Shown here piece by piece: positions 63,950 to 64,000 of a stretch of 64,000 bases of DNA (its first letter is position 1; every line of letters starts with the position of its first letter). The stretch comes from CAWJMD01 sp963843835 (GTDB lineage Bacteria > Actinomycetota > Actinomycetes > Actinomycetales > CAWJMD01): positions 434,001-498,000 of the forward strand of contig CAWJMD010000008.1 of the NCBI GenBank assembly GCA_963843835.1. The letters run 5' to 3'. A program made the translations under genes and the position numbers. The notes under the pieces are model-generated. The model was given only the letters and a program-made list of their open reading frames with translations. It was not told the origin of the DNA and searched no databases.

Positions 63950-64000
63950 TCAGAGGTTGAGGTCGCTCTCGAAGGCGCCTTCCTCGAGGCGCTCCTTGAT
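63950..64000 (-). CDS. sucB: C-terminal end of dihydrolipoamide acyltransferase SucB/DlaT (partial)
   Basis: Only the last 16 codons and TGA are present, reading KERLEEGAFESDLNL at the end. This resembles the C-terminus of actinobacterial 2-oxoacid dehydrogenase E2 subunits, and the position before TIGR01777-lipB-lipA is where that gene is expected. The gene enters from the right edge of the window. Confidence 0.65.
   Translation of the reverse strand: MKERLEEGAFESDLNL

Overview
The window is very GC-rich, dense in genes, and full of four-base start/stop overlaps and GTG starts, which is typical of a high-GC actinomycete. Gene content and order suggest a member of the Nocardioidaceae or a related order. 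This is an inference, because there is no rRNA in the window.

Both edges carry a block that is contiguous in many actinobacteria (recalled M. tuberculosis order dlaT, Rv2216, lipB, lipA, Rv2219, Rv2219A, glnA1, glnE). The right edge holds the end of sucB/dlaT, a TIGR01777 epimerase, lipB, lipA and DUF4191 (53.8-64 kb). The left edge holds RDD, glnA and glnE (0-4.8 kb). About 49 kb of other genes lie between the halves. A classical GlnR box sits upstream of glnA.

The inserted stretch is mainly a nitrogen-scavenging catabolic island. It contains a DUF2877/FdrA/DUF1116 operon (homologues of the E. coli oxamate carbamoyltransferase subunits), a divergent PucR regulator and a uracil-type NCS2 permease (5-12.7 kb). 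Next come a three-subunit molybdenum hydroxylase with CoxG and a nitrilase-family amidase (12.9-18.3 kb), then an AAA ATPase/VWA pair and a FUSC membrane protein (18.9-24 kb). These are followed by hydantoinase A/B with a BMP-type ABC transporter (24-33 kb), and a CoA-transferase coupled to an AccD3-like carboxyltransferase (33.7-36.4 kb). A carbamate kinase followed by a barbiturase/cyanuric acid hydrolase family enzyme lies at 50-52 kb. Read together these parts suggest an unrecognised route: uracil is oxidised to barbiturate, the ring is opened to ureidomalonate, and a phosphorolytic FdrA-type carbamoyl transfer gives carbamoyl phosphate, which carbamate kinase turns into ATP and carbamate. 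This is a hypothesis; no step is proven here.

From 37 to 49 kb lies a second unusual locus. It has a giant, highly repetitive Gly/Ser/Ala/Thr/Asp surface protein (about 2,923 residues after removal of one extra base, roughly 13 modules of 200-215 residues, LAMTG sortase-type C-terminus) and a related secreted, C-terminally membrane-anchored partner.

Six genes (giant repeat protein, hyuA, CoA-transferase, MMPL transporter, kinase, DinB protein) are interrupted by twelve single-base indels. Each is repaired by adding or removing one base, so sequencing or assembly error is more likely than gene decay. No tRNA, rRNA, CRISPR, integrase or IS element was seen, and no stretch over 300 bases lacks a gene.
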